Shown here piece after piece: positions 32,167-44,046 of a stretch of 64,000 bases of DNA. The DNA lies in assembly GCA_907163345.1 (NCBI GenBank), contig CAJQUN010000003.1, positions 12,752,821 to 12,816,820 on the forward strand. Direction: 5' to 3'. The translations under genes and the position numbers were made by a program. Positions within the stretch are counted from its first letter, which is position 1. Each line of letters starts with the position of its first letter. Below the pieces are notes generated by a model that saw only the letters and a list, made by a program, of their open reading frames with translations, was not told the DNA's origin and searched no databases. Source of the DNA: Haberlea rhodopensis (taxonomy: Eukaryota > Streptophyta > Magnoliopsida > Lamiales > Gesneriaceae).

Positions 32167-32845
32167 TGATCGTTGGTATTTTAAACAGTGTTTTTCAGTG
32201 TAACAATTGTGTACCGCAAGTGCACGGTGTCAAGTTTTAGTATAATGATTTTAAAAGTATGAGTGTCGAACCCACGAGGACTAGGAAATAATTACCAAAC
32301 TCCACTAGTTTAACTACATTTAGTCTACGATAACTGATTGTGATTAATTAACTAAATTGAGTAATGAACTCAATATCAACCCAAACAAGCAAGAATGAAT
32401 AAGAATAGAATCAATAGAGACAATTATCAACTTTCGGTTCACACATGCAATCCCCTACAATTCGCCTATAGTTAAGAATTAAATTCAAACGTTCTAAGAT
32501 GACGAGTTCTCCTAATGCACTTGTTATACCTTGGTCCGGTTACAACAAGTACAATACTAAGATGCAACAAGACAATGATCATGCACTTATTTAGCACTCA
32601 ATATTGTATGTCGATTTATGAAACTTCTAGCCTTCGATTTTGATAAATCTAATACTATCACACATGTATTTGACTTTATCTTTCGATATTAGTCTAAAAT
32701 CCACGGTTTAATTTACTATATCGTATCACAATCTTCTATGGTCAATTCAATTACAATAAATAAGCAATCAAGGATACAATCTATTGTAAGTATGAACACA
32801 ACAAATTAAACTCAAAGAATTGTAAAAATCATTCAAAACTCAATT
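32167..32845 (-). repeat. 5' LTR of element C, truncated by a MITE-like element
   Basis: TGATCGTTGGTATTTTAAACAG matches 17141. Homology with the left LTR is followed to about 32845, where an inverted-repeat element begins. I could not find the rest of the LTR beyond it. Confidence 0.8.
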
Positions 32846-33370
32846 AAAGTGCCGATCGTGTTAATTTTTAATGAGTAAATATAATCAGATTCTTGCAAAA
32901 AAAATTATTGTACTTCATGTACTGAATAAAAATCAAATTGTTAGTACTTTAATAGTGAAACATGACCAGAAAGTAGATACAATTATTTATAAGAATCTAT
33001 TTATATATATATTATATTTGTATATTAGTCTCTTAATTTTGTTTTTTTTATAAACATTTTTTGAATGTAGTTTCGGTTGATAATGCTACGAAAAACCTAG
33101 TTTTATTTTATTATTGTACGGAATTTTTTTCTATTAATATTCTCTAATTTTAATAACTAAATTTTGTTTTGAAAAACATTTGCATAAAAATTTGATTGGA
33201 TGAAAGAATTTTTTTTACGTAGCTTGAAAAGTTAAATTATTTAGTTACTTTCTGACCATTTTTCAGTATTAAAGTATTAACAATTTTATTTTTATTCAGT
33301 ACATGAAGTACAATAAATTTTTTGAAATAATCTGAATATATTTACTCGTTAAAAATTAACACGACACTTT
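32846..33370. mobile_element. MITE-like element with about 130-bp terminal inverted repeats
   Basis: The left end (AAAGTGCCGATCGTGTTAAT onward, to about 32985) matches the reverse complement of the right end (about 33240-33370, ending ACACGACACTTT) with small differences, including the shared block ATTGTACTTCATGTACTG. Length about 525 bp, AT-rich, no transposase. The target duplication is not clear, so the superfamily stays open (long TIRs would suit Mutator-like). Confidence 0.7.
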
Positions 33371-33805
33371 AAATAAGTTGAGCTACCAGTTAAAATATGT
33401 ACAAAAATACATATATTATATATTCATGAGAAAATCAGAGTAAAAAATTAATTTAATAGAGGGAGGTTTTATTTAAATAACTTAAATTTAAAAATTATTT
33501 AACAAAATAACCTAAATTTAAATAATTTAATAAAATCACCCAAGATGTCACGTGTCCAGGACACGCCAATCGAGTTGGCGTGGCCAACTTTAACTTCTTT
33601 ATTTTTATTTTTATTTTTTGTTTTTTTCCTTTTTTAAAAAATAAAAAATAAATGTAAAATAAAAATACAAGAAAAATATATACAAGTCTAATATTTATAT
33701 AGATTTGATTTGCGCACAACTTATAAATCAACTCAATATAATTAATCTATATTGACTGATGTAATATTTTATGTTTTTTTCTCTTTAAAATAAGTTTGTT
33801 TTGAG

Positions 33806-34000
33806 TTGTTGAATAAGTTGAACGCAAATCAGGTATATAAAAGCATTTTCGGCTGCAGGGGATGGCTCATGTTTGAAGACACTGACCCATTTAAAATGGT
33901 GCTGCTGGTTGGAGATTTCTTAATTCTTGAATTGAATAAAAATATAAACCACAATACCATAAAAGCATTTCTTGGCATGGCCGTCACAGAATATTTGTAA
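33806..34000 (+). other. Left-arm 64-codon ORF of the foldback element
   Basis: The predicted peptide begins MLNKLNANQVYKSIFGCRG, has FEDTDPFKMVLLVGDFLILE and ends GMAVTEYL. I recognise no domain. Its near-twin is on the other arm at 34171-34365 (minus), where Met, the stop and most residues are kept with about a dozen differences. It could be a captured host exon or a by-product of arm sequence. Confidence 0.45.
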
Positions 34001-34170
34001 AATTTCAACATAAAAATTACTCTAATGAATTATGGGGATGTTGTATTCCCTTAACGATTCATTACTCTAATTCAAAAAGATAAATTTGAAAAATTTAGAG
34101 TAATGCATCGTTACGGGAATTCAGCATTCCTGTAATGCATCGTTTAGGGTAAATTTTATGTTGAATTTTT

Positions 34171-34365
34171 TTACAAATATTCCTCGACGGTCATGCCGGA
34201 AAATGCTTTAATGGTATGGTCGTTTATATTTTTATTCAATTCAAGAATTATGAAATCTCTAACAAGCAGCATCATTTTAACTGGGTCAGTGTCTTCAAAC
34301 AGGCGACATCCCCTGCAGCCGAAAATGCTTTTATATACCTGGTTTGCGTTCAACTTATACACCAA
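34171..34365 (-). other. Right-arm 64-codon ORF of the foldback element
   Basis: Counterpart of 33806-34000: MVYKLNANQVYKSIFGCRG, FEDTDPVKMMLLVRDFIILE, ending GMTVEEYL. Same length and same stop position. Function unknown. Confidence 0.45.
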
Positions 34366-34757
34366 CTCAAAACAAATTTATTTTAAAGAGAAAAAAACAT
34401 AAAATATTACATCAGTCAATATAGATTAATAATATTGAGTTGATTTATGAGTTGTGAGCAAATAAAATCCATACAAATTTTGAACTTCTATATATTTTTA
34501 TTATAGTTTTATTTTAAATTTATTTTTTATTTTAAAAAAAAGGAAAAAAGATAAAAAATTAAAGAAGTTGGCGTGGTCAACTTTTTGGAAGTTGGCGTGT
34601 CCAACTTTGAAAGTTGGAGACACCAACTAAATTGTCATCTTCTACTGAAGACGCCAATCCAGTTAGCGTTTTGGGTCATTTTATTAAATTTTTTAAATTT
34701 AAGTTATTTTGGTAAATAATTTTTAAATTTGGGTTATTTAAATAAATAACCCAGATT

Positions 34758-35968
34758 ATATGTAATTCATTATCAGTTAAAGGAAAAGACAAATACAATA
34801 AATTAATACAAATGAGAAAGCATCCAAACACGAAAATTAATGAGGAGAGAGAAACGTAAACTCCTCGTTAAAAAAAAAAGGTTAGTAAGAATCACGATCC
34901 TGGTTCGCATGTATTGAAGAAACGTGAACCCGAATCGTGAATCACGCTACAAAAGTAACACTTTTGTTTTCCATTATTTTTAAAATTTTAACTTTTTTAA
35001 TATTATTTAATTAAATTAGCCAATGTAAGGCTTTGAATTAATTAAAGTTATATATATGTGTGTTATGTTTGCATCCTACGGTCCTAGTTATTAATATCAT
35101 TTATGGAGTCGTGGAATTGGAAAATATTATAATAGTGTTACTTAAAAAAAACATGTGGACTGTGTTGGTTAAATTTGTACCCTTTTGGGAGAAAAAAATA
35201 TTAAAATTTGATAAAAGAGATTTTTGGCAATTAAAGGCATAATGGGTTGATACGTCGGTTGGCATCAAAGCTGTTAAAGAGTCTGTTCATTTTTGTGAAT
35301 AAACATTTATAACCAAATATATTAAAATATAAATATTTAGCTTATTATTATTTCAGATCTCATAAGGAGTTTTATCGGGTTTTCTTGAGAAACAAATTAC
35401 CTTTTAGTGTTTTGTAAGTATTAAAACGTTTTTTTTTGGGTTTTTCACAAAAAAAAAATTTAAAATTATTTGATAACAATTTGGAAACTGATGGAATGTT
35501 TTCAACCACTAAGCTATAAGAATCTTGTTGGTCTAAATATAATGTTATAATTTATTGATATTAACAAAACAAATATATCTTACATATTTTGATTATCCGA
35601 GCTTTGATTTATTTCATGTTTAATCCATGGATTTGATTTATTTCATGTTATTTTATGTTTAATCCATGGATGAAAACACATTCAAATACATTTTACACTT
35701 TATTTCAAATTTTAATAATATTTTTATTTTTTTAAAAAAATAAGGGTTAAATCGTAACCGGAACTAGAACCCTAACCGGCGGTTCATTAACCGTAACTGG
35801 AACCGTCAATGAAGGTTAAGGTTAAAGATCGAGGATTTATGAACCGTCGAACCGGCCGTTCTGAACCATGGTCATGTCTACAAAGAAGTATGAACATTGT
35901 CAATGCCATCGTAATTTCGTTTCTATTGTTCTGAAAAAATAGTTTTAACGGAGTTCCATCCTCGAAAC
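34758..35968. other. AT-rich stretch without a gene
   Basis: No convincing ORF. At 35745-35870 repeated AACCG, GGAACCG and GAACCGTCGAACCGG words, ending CCATGGTCATGTCT, resemble ends of decayed hAT-type elements; this is a guess. Otherwise nothing supportable. Confidence 0.5.
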
Positions 35969-36656
35969 TTTTGAAAAATGCTTAATGAACTATAAATTAA
36001 GCATCAAGGACCAAACAAAACTAATATGTACGTCGGAGTGTACTGGAAGCTATGATCGATCGACGTATGTTGGCTCGATCGATCGCGACTCGATGAAAAA
36101 ACACTTTGGAAATTTCTGCATTGCGCGATCGATCGCGGTCACACGCACTATCGATCACGCGATGCAGAATGTTGGAATATAAAGGGCGCGACACGCACGA
36201 TCGATCGCGCGATGCAGAATGTTGGAATATAAAGGGCGTGAATCGGTCGCGCCCTTTGGCCGATCGTTAACACCATGCGTGTGTTCAGCAGATTGGTGTG
36301 TCTCCTCATGTTTCAATGTTGTTTTCATGATTTGATAAATCCAAATGGTGTCCTTTGGTGGCACATCTTGGTCTAATATATATCAGAATAACCCTTGGTT
36401 GGATTTAAACACCAATTTTCGAAATTAACAAGAGTTATAAAGATCAAAATCGGAAGCATTTTCTTCATCTTCTTCTTGTTGTTGAGTGCTTTCAAACCTT
36501 TGTGGTTTGTGGATTTGTGCTTTGGTGTGCTCCTATCACAAATCATAATCGTTGTATCTTGGGAGACAAATTGCCAATTGAATCGTTAGCCCCGTAGCGG
36601 GACAATATTATCTTAAGGACGGATATTACATATCTCGCATTGACATTCCTATTACA
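35969..36656 (+). repeat. 5' LTR of the Tork-like element
   Basis: Aligned with 41107-44046. It carries GATCGATC palindrome variants at 36052, 36075, 36125, about 36147 and 36197, and a 50-bp tandem duplication around GCGATGCAGAATGTTGG (36160 and 36210). A TATA-like CTAATATATATC is at about 36372. Ends TTCCTATTACA. The left boundary is approximate. Confidence 0.75.
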
Positions 36657-36744
36657 AAGTCATCGTTGTTTTTGCTTGCTACATTCCTAAGATACACATC
36701 CAGTAAAGTTTATTACTAGAATCTTAAGACAATATAAGCAACAA

Positions 36745-37394
36745 ATGGCTTCTTCGAGTACAACAACGACTCCCGTTAATCATGGTGAAATGCCTGAAAA
36801 GTTCAATGTGAACGACTCAAGTTGTGGCAACAAAATATGCTCTTTTACTTGACCACACTAAGTTTGGTAAGACTCTTAACCGATGATGCTCCTACGGTTG
36901 AAGAATGAGAGACTGACACCCAAAAGAGGGCGGCACTTGATGCATGGAATCAAAACGACTTCCTTTGCAAGAACTACATCATAAAAGGGTTAGACAATAA
37001 ATTATATAACGTTTATTGTCTTGTGAAAATAATAAAGGAACTTTGGGAATGGCTGGAAAAGAAGTACAAATCCGAGGATGACAGCATAAAGAAATTCAAT
37101 GTTGGACAGTTCCCAGATTTCAAGATTGTTGACAACAAGCCTGTGATGGCGCAAGTGCAAGATCTACAAGTGATTTTGCATGACATTCATGTGGAGGGAA
37201 TGAGTCTTAGTGATTCATTCCAAGTCGCCACAATTATTGAAAAATTGCCTCATAAACGAAAGGAGGTGAGTCTTGAAAGTCTTGTGGTTCGACTACGAAT
37301 CGAGGACGACAACAAGGTTTTTGAGAGGAAGGCGGGTAGCTTTCAAATGAAATCACAGGCTAACCTAGTTGAACAAACAACCGGATCAAAGTGA
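36745..37394 (+). pseudogene. Tork-like gag
   Basis: ATG at 36745 begins MASSSTTTTPVNHGEMPEKF, soon broken by frame changes. The clear ORF from 37023 reads KELWEWLEKKYKSEDDSIKKF, VGQFPDFKIVDNKPV, QVQDLQVILHDIHVEGM and ATIIEKLPHKRKE, a typical copia gag. The following zinc knuckle near 37446-37500 is spoiled by a stop and a frame change. A better-preserved start of the same gene is at 44135. Confidence 0.8.
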
Positions 37395-37539
37395 AAGTTT
37401 GACGGTATGGCCTCCAAAAATGGCAAGGTGAAGAAGTTCCAAGGTAAATGCTAAAAGTGTGGAAAACCCAACTCATATGGCAAAGGATTGTCGTAACAAA
37501 GACATTTGTGGGGGAAGTAAAGGATAAATTCAATGTGAC

Positions 37540-37935
37540 AAACATGACCGGATGTCGGATGACTTGAATGATTTAATGCTAACCGATGTGACCTTTGAAG
37601 CAAACTTGGTGGACAATCCTATGGAATGATTAATCGATTCTGGTACTACCCGACATGTGTGTTAGGACAAAGCCATGTTCTCCACATACATGCCAATAAG
37701 TGGTCGCCAACTCTACATGGGAAATTCGACAACATTTTTTATCGTTGGATTGGGGAAGGTGGTACTAAAGATGACTTCGGGAAAGGAATTAACTCTCATC
37801 GATGTTCTACATGTTCCTAATATTCGAAAGAACCTGATATCGGGATCGACTCTAGTCAAGGCGGGTTTTAGACTAGTTTTAGAATCTAGAAAAAATGTAC
37901 TCCCTAAAAATGGAGCTTTTGTAGGAAAAGGCTAA
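37540..37935 (+). pseudogene. Tork-like protease region
   Basis: In split frames: MTDLNDLMLTDVT-like text, a DSGTTRHVC protease-like motif at about 37634, then LYMGNSTTF, KVVLKMTSGKELTLIDVLHVPNIRKNLISGS, the usual sequence between copia protease and integrase. Frameshifts prevent function. Confidence 0.75.
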
Positions 37936-37959
37936 TGGAGAAAAGTCTTTTTCAAAATG

Positions 37960-38993
37960 AATGTAATGACGATTATCCGTCAGTTTGAAAGTAATAAAGT
38001 TAATGCTTCTACTAATTTGATTGAGTCGTGTGGTTTATGGCATGATCGTTTGGGTCATGTAAATTATAATTCACTTAAACAAATTGGTGAAGTTGAACTT
38101 ATTACCTTCAATGAATATTAACTTAAACCATAAGCGTGAGACTTGTGTGGAGGCCAAGTTAACGAAACCGTCATTTCATTCAATCGAAAGAACAACTCCT
38201 CTTGAATTAATTCATACAGATCTATGTGATCTAAAGTTTGTGCAAACAAGAGGTGGGAAAAGTACTTCATTACTTTCATATATGATTGTACAATATATTG
38301 TTATGTATATTTGCTACGTAGCAAAGACGAGGCCTTGGAAGTGTTTAAACACTACACGAATGAAGTTGAAAATCAACTAAGCAAAAAGATAAAGAATGTT
38401 CGAAGTGATAGAGGTGGAGAATATGGAGCACCATTTGACGAATTTAACTCTGAGTATGATATAATTCACCAAACCATTGCCCCATCTTCACCACAGTTAA
38501 ATGGTATTGCCGAACTTAAAAATCGTACTCTGAAAGAGATGATGAATGCTATGTTGATAAGTTCTGGAATACCCCAAAACTTGTGGGGGAAAGCAATCAT
38601 GTCCGCCAATTACATTCTAAACAAAATACCACACAAGAATAATGACAAAACTCCTTATGAGCTGTGGAGAGGCCACAAATCTTCCTACAAATACTTAAAA
38701 GTGTGGGGTGCTTGGCTAAGGTAGAAGTACCAAAACCAAAGCAAGAAAAAATTGGGCTTAAAACAATAGATTGTGTATTTATTGGTTATGCTAACAATAG
38801 TAGTGCATATCGGTTCTTATTACATAAATATGAAATAAATGATGTGCATGAAGGTACAATCATGGAATCAAGAAATGCGTTATTTTTTGAAGATATATTT
38901 CCTTACAAAACAAACAAGGAAATATGTCCTAAGAAAATGACGTTTGAAGTAGCTACGACTCAAAAGAAATTGAAGAGACGCGAAGTAGCATGA
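37960..38993 (+). pseudogene. Tork-like integrase
   Basis: Pieces in order: LWHDRLGHVNYNSLKQIG (zinc finger start), CVEAKLTKPSFHSIER, LELIHTDLCDLK with the first Asp, then VRSDRGGEYGAPFDEF with the second Asp, PSSPQLNGIAELKNRTLKEMMNAM with the catalytic Glu, ANYILNKIPHKN, TPYELWRGHKSS and IDCVFIGYANNSSAYRF. Several frame changes separate them. The catalytic triad can still be read, but not in one frame. Confidence 0.82.
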
Positions 38994-40100
38994 TGACCAA
39001 AGTGGCAAATACTTATGACCCTGACTTCATGACATATGTGTTAGAAAATGAACCAGGATCAGTTAGTGACACATTATCTAGCCCTAATGCTCCTATGTGG
39101 AAAGATGCTTTTAATGGCGAGATTGAATCCATGATGCAAAACCATACGTGGAAATTAATGGACCTTCCACCCGAAAGTAAAACATTAGAGTGCAAATGGA
39201 TTTTGAAAAAAAATAAAACCAATGGTTCAATTGATAAGTACAAAGCAAGACTTTTGGCTAAAGGAGTTAGACAAAAAGAAGGCCTTGATTACTTTGACAC
39301 ATAATCACACACAAGAATAACATCCGTAAGAGTGATAATACATATCGTTGCTCTAAACAATTTAGAGATACATCAAATGGATGCTAAGAAGGCATTCCTC
39401 AATGGGGAACTTGAGGCAGAAATATATATGAAACAATCTGAAGGGTTTGAGGTTCTCGGACAAAAGAAGAAGGTGTGTAGACCCGTTAAGTCATTGCAAA
39501 GGCTTAAGCAAGCGCCAAAACAATGGCCTGAAAAATTTGGTAAAACTATGTTGTCAAATGGTTTCAAAATTAATGAGTGTGATAAATGTTTATATACAAA
39601 AAACACACCTAAATCATATGTGATAGTATGCTTGTATGTTGATGATATGCTCATAGTGGGAAGCAATTTAGAAATCACTAATACAACAAAGAAATGTTGA
39701 CAAAACATTTTGAAATGAAGGACATTGGTGAAGTAAGTGTAATGCTTGGAATTAAAATTTCCACGACATCTGAATGACGAGTGTTGACTCAATCTCATTA
39801 TGTTGAGAAAATGCTAGAGAAATTTCTCGCAAATGGCACATTGTCAGTGAAAACACTCTATGATCCAAATATAAACATAGTTAAAAAAAATGGAGACCTT
39901 GTCATGCAATTGGAATACGCAAGGACAATTGACAGTCTAATGTATCTCATGAACTGCACACGTCCTGACATTGCATATGCGGTTGGTAAAACTAGGTTCA
40001 CCAGCAATCTAAGTAATGACCATTGGAAGGCATTAATAAGGGTACTTAAATATTTAAGGTACACCTTAAGTTATGGATTGCATTATACAAGATATCCTTA
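38990..40100 (+). pseudogene. Tork-like reverse transcriptase
   Basis: Blocks: MWKDAFNGEIESMMQNHTW, CKWILKKNKTNGSIDKYKARL, a stop at 39302-39304, QMDAKKAFLNGELEAEIYM, LKQAPKQWPEKF, the intact CLYVDDMLIVGSN catalytic box, a frame change near 39700, then the C-terminal LMYLMNCTRPDIAYAVGKTRF and RVLKYLRYTLSYGL. At least three disabling changes. Confidence 0.85.
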
Positions 40101-40607
40101 TGTGTTAGAAGGATACAACGATACTAATTGGATATCGGACACAAAAGATTCTAAGTCCACAAGTGGTTATGTGTTCACCATTGGAGAGGCTGATGTGTCA
40201 TGGAAATCGTCCAAACAAACTTGTATTGCTAGATCCACTTTGGAATCAGAATTCATAGCCTTGGATAAAGTGGGTGAAGAAGCTGGATGGTTTAGAAGTT
40301 TTTTGGCAGAAATTCATTGTTGGGAAAAATATGTGTCTGCAATTAAAATGCATTGCGATAGCCATTTATTTATAGGGATAGGAGTAGCATGTATAATGGT
40401 AAGTATATATATTTACATCGTAGACACAATACCATTAAACAATTGATCTCAAATGGCATTATGTCCATTGATTACGTGAAGTCAAAGGATAATATTGCAG
40501 ATCCGCTCACGAAAGGTTTGCCTAGAGATCAAGTATATAGTTTATCGAGGGGAATGTGGTTAAAACCCTATAATCTAAATCTCATAGTGAATACCCAACT
40601 TTGTTGA
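40100..40607 (+). pseudogene. Tork-like RNase H
   Basis: EGYNDTNWISDTKDSKSTSGYVFTIG, SWKSSKQTCIARSTLESEFIAL, then after a frame change SNGIMSIDYVKSKDNIADPLTKGLPRD. This is the complete set of copia RNase H motifs except an altered catalytic context. Stop at 40605-40607. Confidence 0.83.
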
Positions 40608-41106
40608 CTGAAGATCTCAAGATCTAGGTTCAAAAAGGACAACCAAATTATTAGATTGTATAAACACCTTGGAGATCTATCTACAACCCATTCCTATGAT
40701 AAGAGGTGTAGCATGCAAAAGGGTACGAGGATAAGCATATGGCTTTTAATGATTCCTAAGACATATAAGAATATGTTGGAGTATAGCGGGATACTCTTTT
40801 AGGAGATCACCTACGTGAGTGTGAAGGGTGGCCGCTTCAAAATTTGGAAAAACACTTAAGAAACCAAGCGAGGTCCAAGGCCGAAATGTATAAGAAATCA
40901 GGTTAGAGTTGTTGTGGTGTGGGTTCAATTTCCTCGGTTTACATCAATGACTAAATAGTTTAAGACTATAAGTTCATTAAGTCAAGTAACTCCGAATGAA
41001 TACTACTACGGAAGGTTCAAAGACGCAAGATACCTCTCCATATGTCATAACAATTTGTTGAAGACACTCATCTGCATCATGCATTAATTTAATTCATGTG
41101 GGTGAT
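40608..41106 (+). other. Tork-like 3' untranslated region
   Basis: No gene. It ends TTCATGTGGGTGAT directly before the LTR start TATTGGAAAATG, a weak PPT. Confidence 0.65.
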
Positions 41107-41556
41107 TATTGGAAAATGCTTAATGAATTAAAATTTAGGATCGAGGACCAAACAAAACAAATCTATACGTCGGAGTGTAATAGAAGCCTCATGTTGGCCC
41201 GATCGATCGCAACTTGATGAAAAAACACATTGGAAATTTCTGCATGGCGTGATCGGTCGCGACCGCAAAGCGCATTAGATCACGCGATGCAGAATGTTGG
41301 AGTATAAAGGGCGCGATCGATCGCACCATTTGGCGATCGATCGCGCCCTGTGTGGGTTCAGAAGATTGGTGCATCTCCACATGTTTCATTGCATTTTTTG
41401 ATGATTTGGTGCATCCAAATGGTGTCCTTTGGTGGTACATCTTGGTCTAATATATATAGAGCAACCCTTGGTTGGATTTAAACACCAATTTTTTAAATTA
41501 ACAAGAGTTATAGAGATCAAAATCTGAAGCATTTTGTTCATCATCTTCTTGTTGAG

Positions 41557-43873
41557 TGTGATATCCCCGAAATGATTATGCGATTTTAATCATTAATTAA
41601 ATTATGATGATTTTGGTGTTAATTCATGGGATTGAATTAATATTATTGAGGAGATGCATATCAGGGTGCATGTGTTATATGTTGGGATTTTGGGGTTGTG
41701 GCATGATTATTTGGGGTGTGTGTGTTATTGGTTTTGGTGAAGCATGCTTAAATGGGAATTGAAGTATTTTATTGAGAAAATACTATAAATATCATGTGAG
41801 GATATTTTAATACATCGTGCTAAATACCGGGACCAAAACATAACACATCACTTAACCCACCACCCAACCACCCCCCTTGACCCATACCCTGCTGCCAGCT
41901 GCTCACCCATACCCCTTTCCCCTTCTCCCACTCCACCTTTCCATGTCTGAAATCCCACCCTTTCTCTCCCAAAATTCGTCCAACACTTGCTGAGCAAAAT
42001 AGGAAGGAGTTCAACCATTTTTATTGCTTTGAAGCCTTCCAAAAATCGGAGCAAAGAAGGGTGAGAAACCATGTTCTGGTTTTGAATTTAAGTTGTTTAA
42101 GTTCATGCTTTTTATTGGTGTAAAAATGGCATGTTAGCTTAGGTTTCTTAAAACCTTCGATTTAAATGCTTATATAGTGTTGTTATGAAGCTTCTAGTAT
42201 TTTTCCTTGAGCATGTTACATGTTTTATGTGAAGGATTTAAGCATGTAAATTATAGTGTTCGAAAATCTGGGTAAAGTGTGTGCCCTGTTTTTCTGGAAA
42301 ATATGGGATGGGAGTGAAGTTGTGGAGGTATTATCATGCATGTTAGCTAGGTTTTTGGTAAACCTTTGATTTGAGTACATGCATGGTAGTTTTGTAAAGC
42401 TCTTGGAGTTTTTGTTCGAGCATGTTTTATGTTATATGTTGTAGTTTTAATAGCATGAAATGAGGTGCTCGAGAAATCTGGAAATGAAATATGTACCCTG
42501 TTTTCAGAAATTCTTGGATGGGTACTGATATTGTTGGGTGATTTTCATGCATGTGGGTTTAAGTTTGGGTATAACTTTGATTTTATTACACTCACGATAA
42601 TACCTTGTAGCTACTAGCATGTTGGTTTGGGCATGTGGTATAGCTTATGTGCTGGTTTGAATGGTATGAATATGAGTGTTCAGAAATCTGGAAAATATCG
42701 CGCACAGAGCATGTGGCGATCGATCGCCACAAATGGGGTGATCGATCGCCGAAGGCCAGTAGCCAAAATCAAAGACACGTGATCGATCGCCATGAATGGC
42801 GCGATCGATCGCCATGGGCCGGTGAAGTCTGGCGATCGATCGCCTCGAGGTAGCGATCGATCGCCAGAGGCAGAATAATGAAAAAATAATATTTTGTTGG
42901 ATTTTTGATTTTGGACTATAAATTGGCATCTAATATTGTGTTGTACACTGGTGTAGAGCCTTCACAGATAGCTACACAGCGCAGGGGATAGAGTCCCGCA
43001 ACACACTACATTTTGGAAAGGTACGTAAGCGACGTACGGGCATCCCAACGGTAACATGTACTTTATGTTTGTCTATTTGACACATGATGAATGCATGTAA
43101 TGCATTAAGAGTATGATACATGTTATTATGCATTGTGATTGCATATTGTGATGTGGAATAAAAGAGGTGTATTCCACGAGTCAGGGGTGATCACAGTGAG
43201 GATTTTAATGCTTACGCTTTACCGCTAAATATGTGGAGCGGGAGGGGGGAGGCTCGCTTGCACATAGAGGCGGGGAATGCCATACTAAGCGATGATGAGA
43301 TACCGCTTGTATGAAGAAGCGATGATGAGATACCGCTTGTTTTGAGATTAAGGAGCAAAGAAGCATTAAAATAACTGATGATGACTGACTCGAGAGAAAG
43401 TAATGATATGTCATGACATTTATTTATGAGGCCATATGTTCATATAGTGATTTGATTATGAATTATGGTACAGGGACAACCAATAGGCGTTGTAAATGCG
43501 ATGGAAATACAGGAAGTATTTATGATTTATGCATTTACGCTTTACATTCATATTATGTTGAATATGAATTGTGATATGCTTATGTTGGGGGTTGTCTTTG
43601 TAGGTGCTTTTGATGATGAGAACCAGGGTCGGGGTTGAAATGCTGAGCTGTAAGGAGTGCTACAGGATTAGCATATTTTTTTTATAGCTTCTACAAGAAG
43701 TAGAGTAAGACTATAATGTAGTACCTTTTGTAGGAATAAGTGAAATTCCTTTTTGAACTTTTGGTACTGTAATCGATTAAGCTCAGGTAGTCAACACGGC
43801 CTAACACTCTGATATATATTTGTTTAGTTCTCTTAATCGCACCTTAATATCCTTTAGATAACGGGGTCTCACA
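41557..43873 (+). mobile_element. Solo LTR, chromovirus-type, 2317 bp, TSD ttgag
   Basis: Starts TGTGATATCCCCGAAATG and ends GGGGTCTCACA, flanked by ttgag (41552-41556 and 43874-43878). The CATTTTGGAAAGGTACGTA...GACGTACGGGCATCCCAACGGTA region matches the chromovirus LTR at 18610-20709 in reverse, so the families are related. A TATA-like ACTATAAATATC is at about 41784. No internal domain. Confidence 0.9.
42716..42864. repeat. Palindrome array in the 41557 solo LTR
   Basis: GATCGATC-centred 12-mers start at 42716, 42738, 42779, 42801, 42832 and 42853; spacings 22, 41, 22, 31 and 21 bp. Confidence 0.93.
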
Positions 43874-44046
43874 TTGAGTGATTTCAAACATTTGTGATTT
43901 GTGAATTTGTGATTTGGTGTGCTCCTATCGCAAATCATAGTCTTTGTATCTTAGGAGACAAATTGCCAATTGAAACATTAGCATCGTAGCGGGGCAATAT
44001 TATCTTAAGGACGGAGAATAAATCTCACATCGATATTCCTATTACA

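Larger units (their letters stand above)
17141..32845 (-). mobile_element. Athila/Tat-like Ty3 element C, internally deleted, with nested TRIM and chromovirus
   Basis: The left LTR (17141-18357 plus 27614-28100) is split by a TRIM. The right LTR starts at 32167 and is recognisable to about 32845. An Asp-tRNA PBS next to the right LTR sets the minus orientation. The internal region holds gag (30522-32027), protease (30067-30519) and only the end of integrase (29580-29976). RT, RNase H and the integrase core are missing. LTR starts match well on the + strand (TGATCG[C/T]TGGTATTTTAAACAG...) but carry many substitutions, so the insertion is older than the chromovirus nested in it. Confidence 0.85.
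33465..34757. mobile_element. Foldback palindrome of about 1.3 kb
   Basis: Two arms of about 600-650 bp in opposite orientation surround a centre near 34080. Mirrored blocks include TTAAATAA/TTATTTAA ends, GTTGGCGTGGCCAAC-like words, a CAACTTATA...TAAGTTG hairpin module, TATATAAAAGCATTTTCGGC, GACACTGACCCA, and ATTACTCTAA near the centre. Each arm contains one 64-codon ORF. No transposase is visible. This resembles foldback or Mutator-like non-autonomous elements (inference). Confidence 0.8.
41107..44046 (+). repeat. 3' LTR of the Tork-like element, split by a solo LTR
   Basis: 41107-41556 and 43874-44046, about 618 bp without the insertion. GATCGATC variants start at 41199, 41249, 41313 and 41333. 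Ends TTCCTATTACA like the 5' LTR. Confidence 0.82.
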
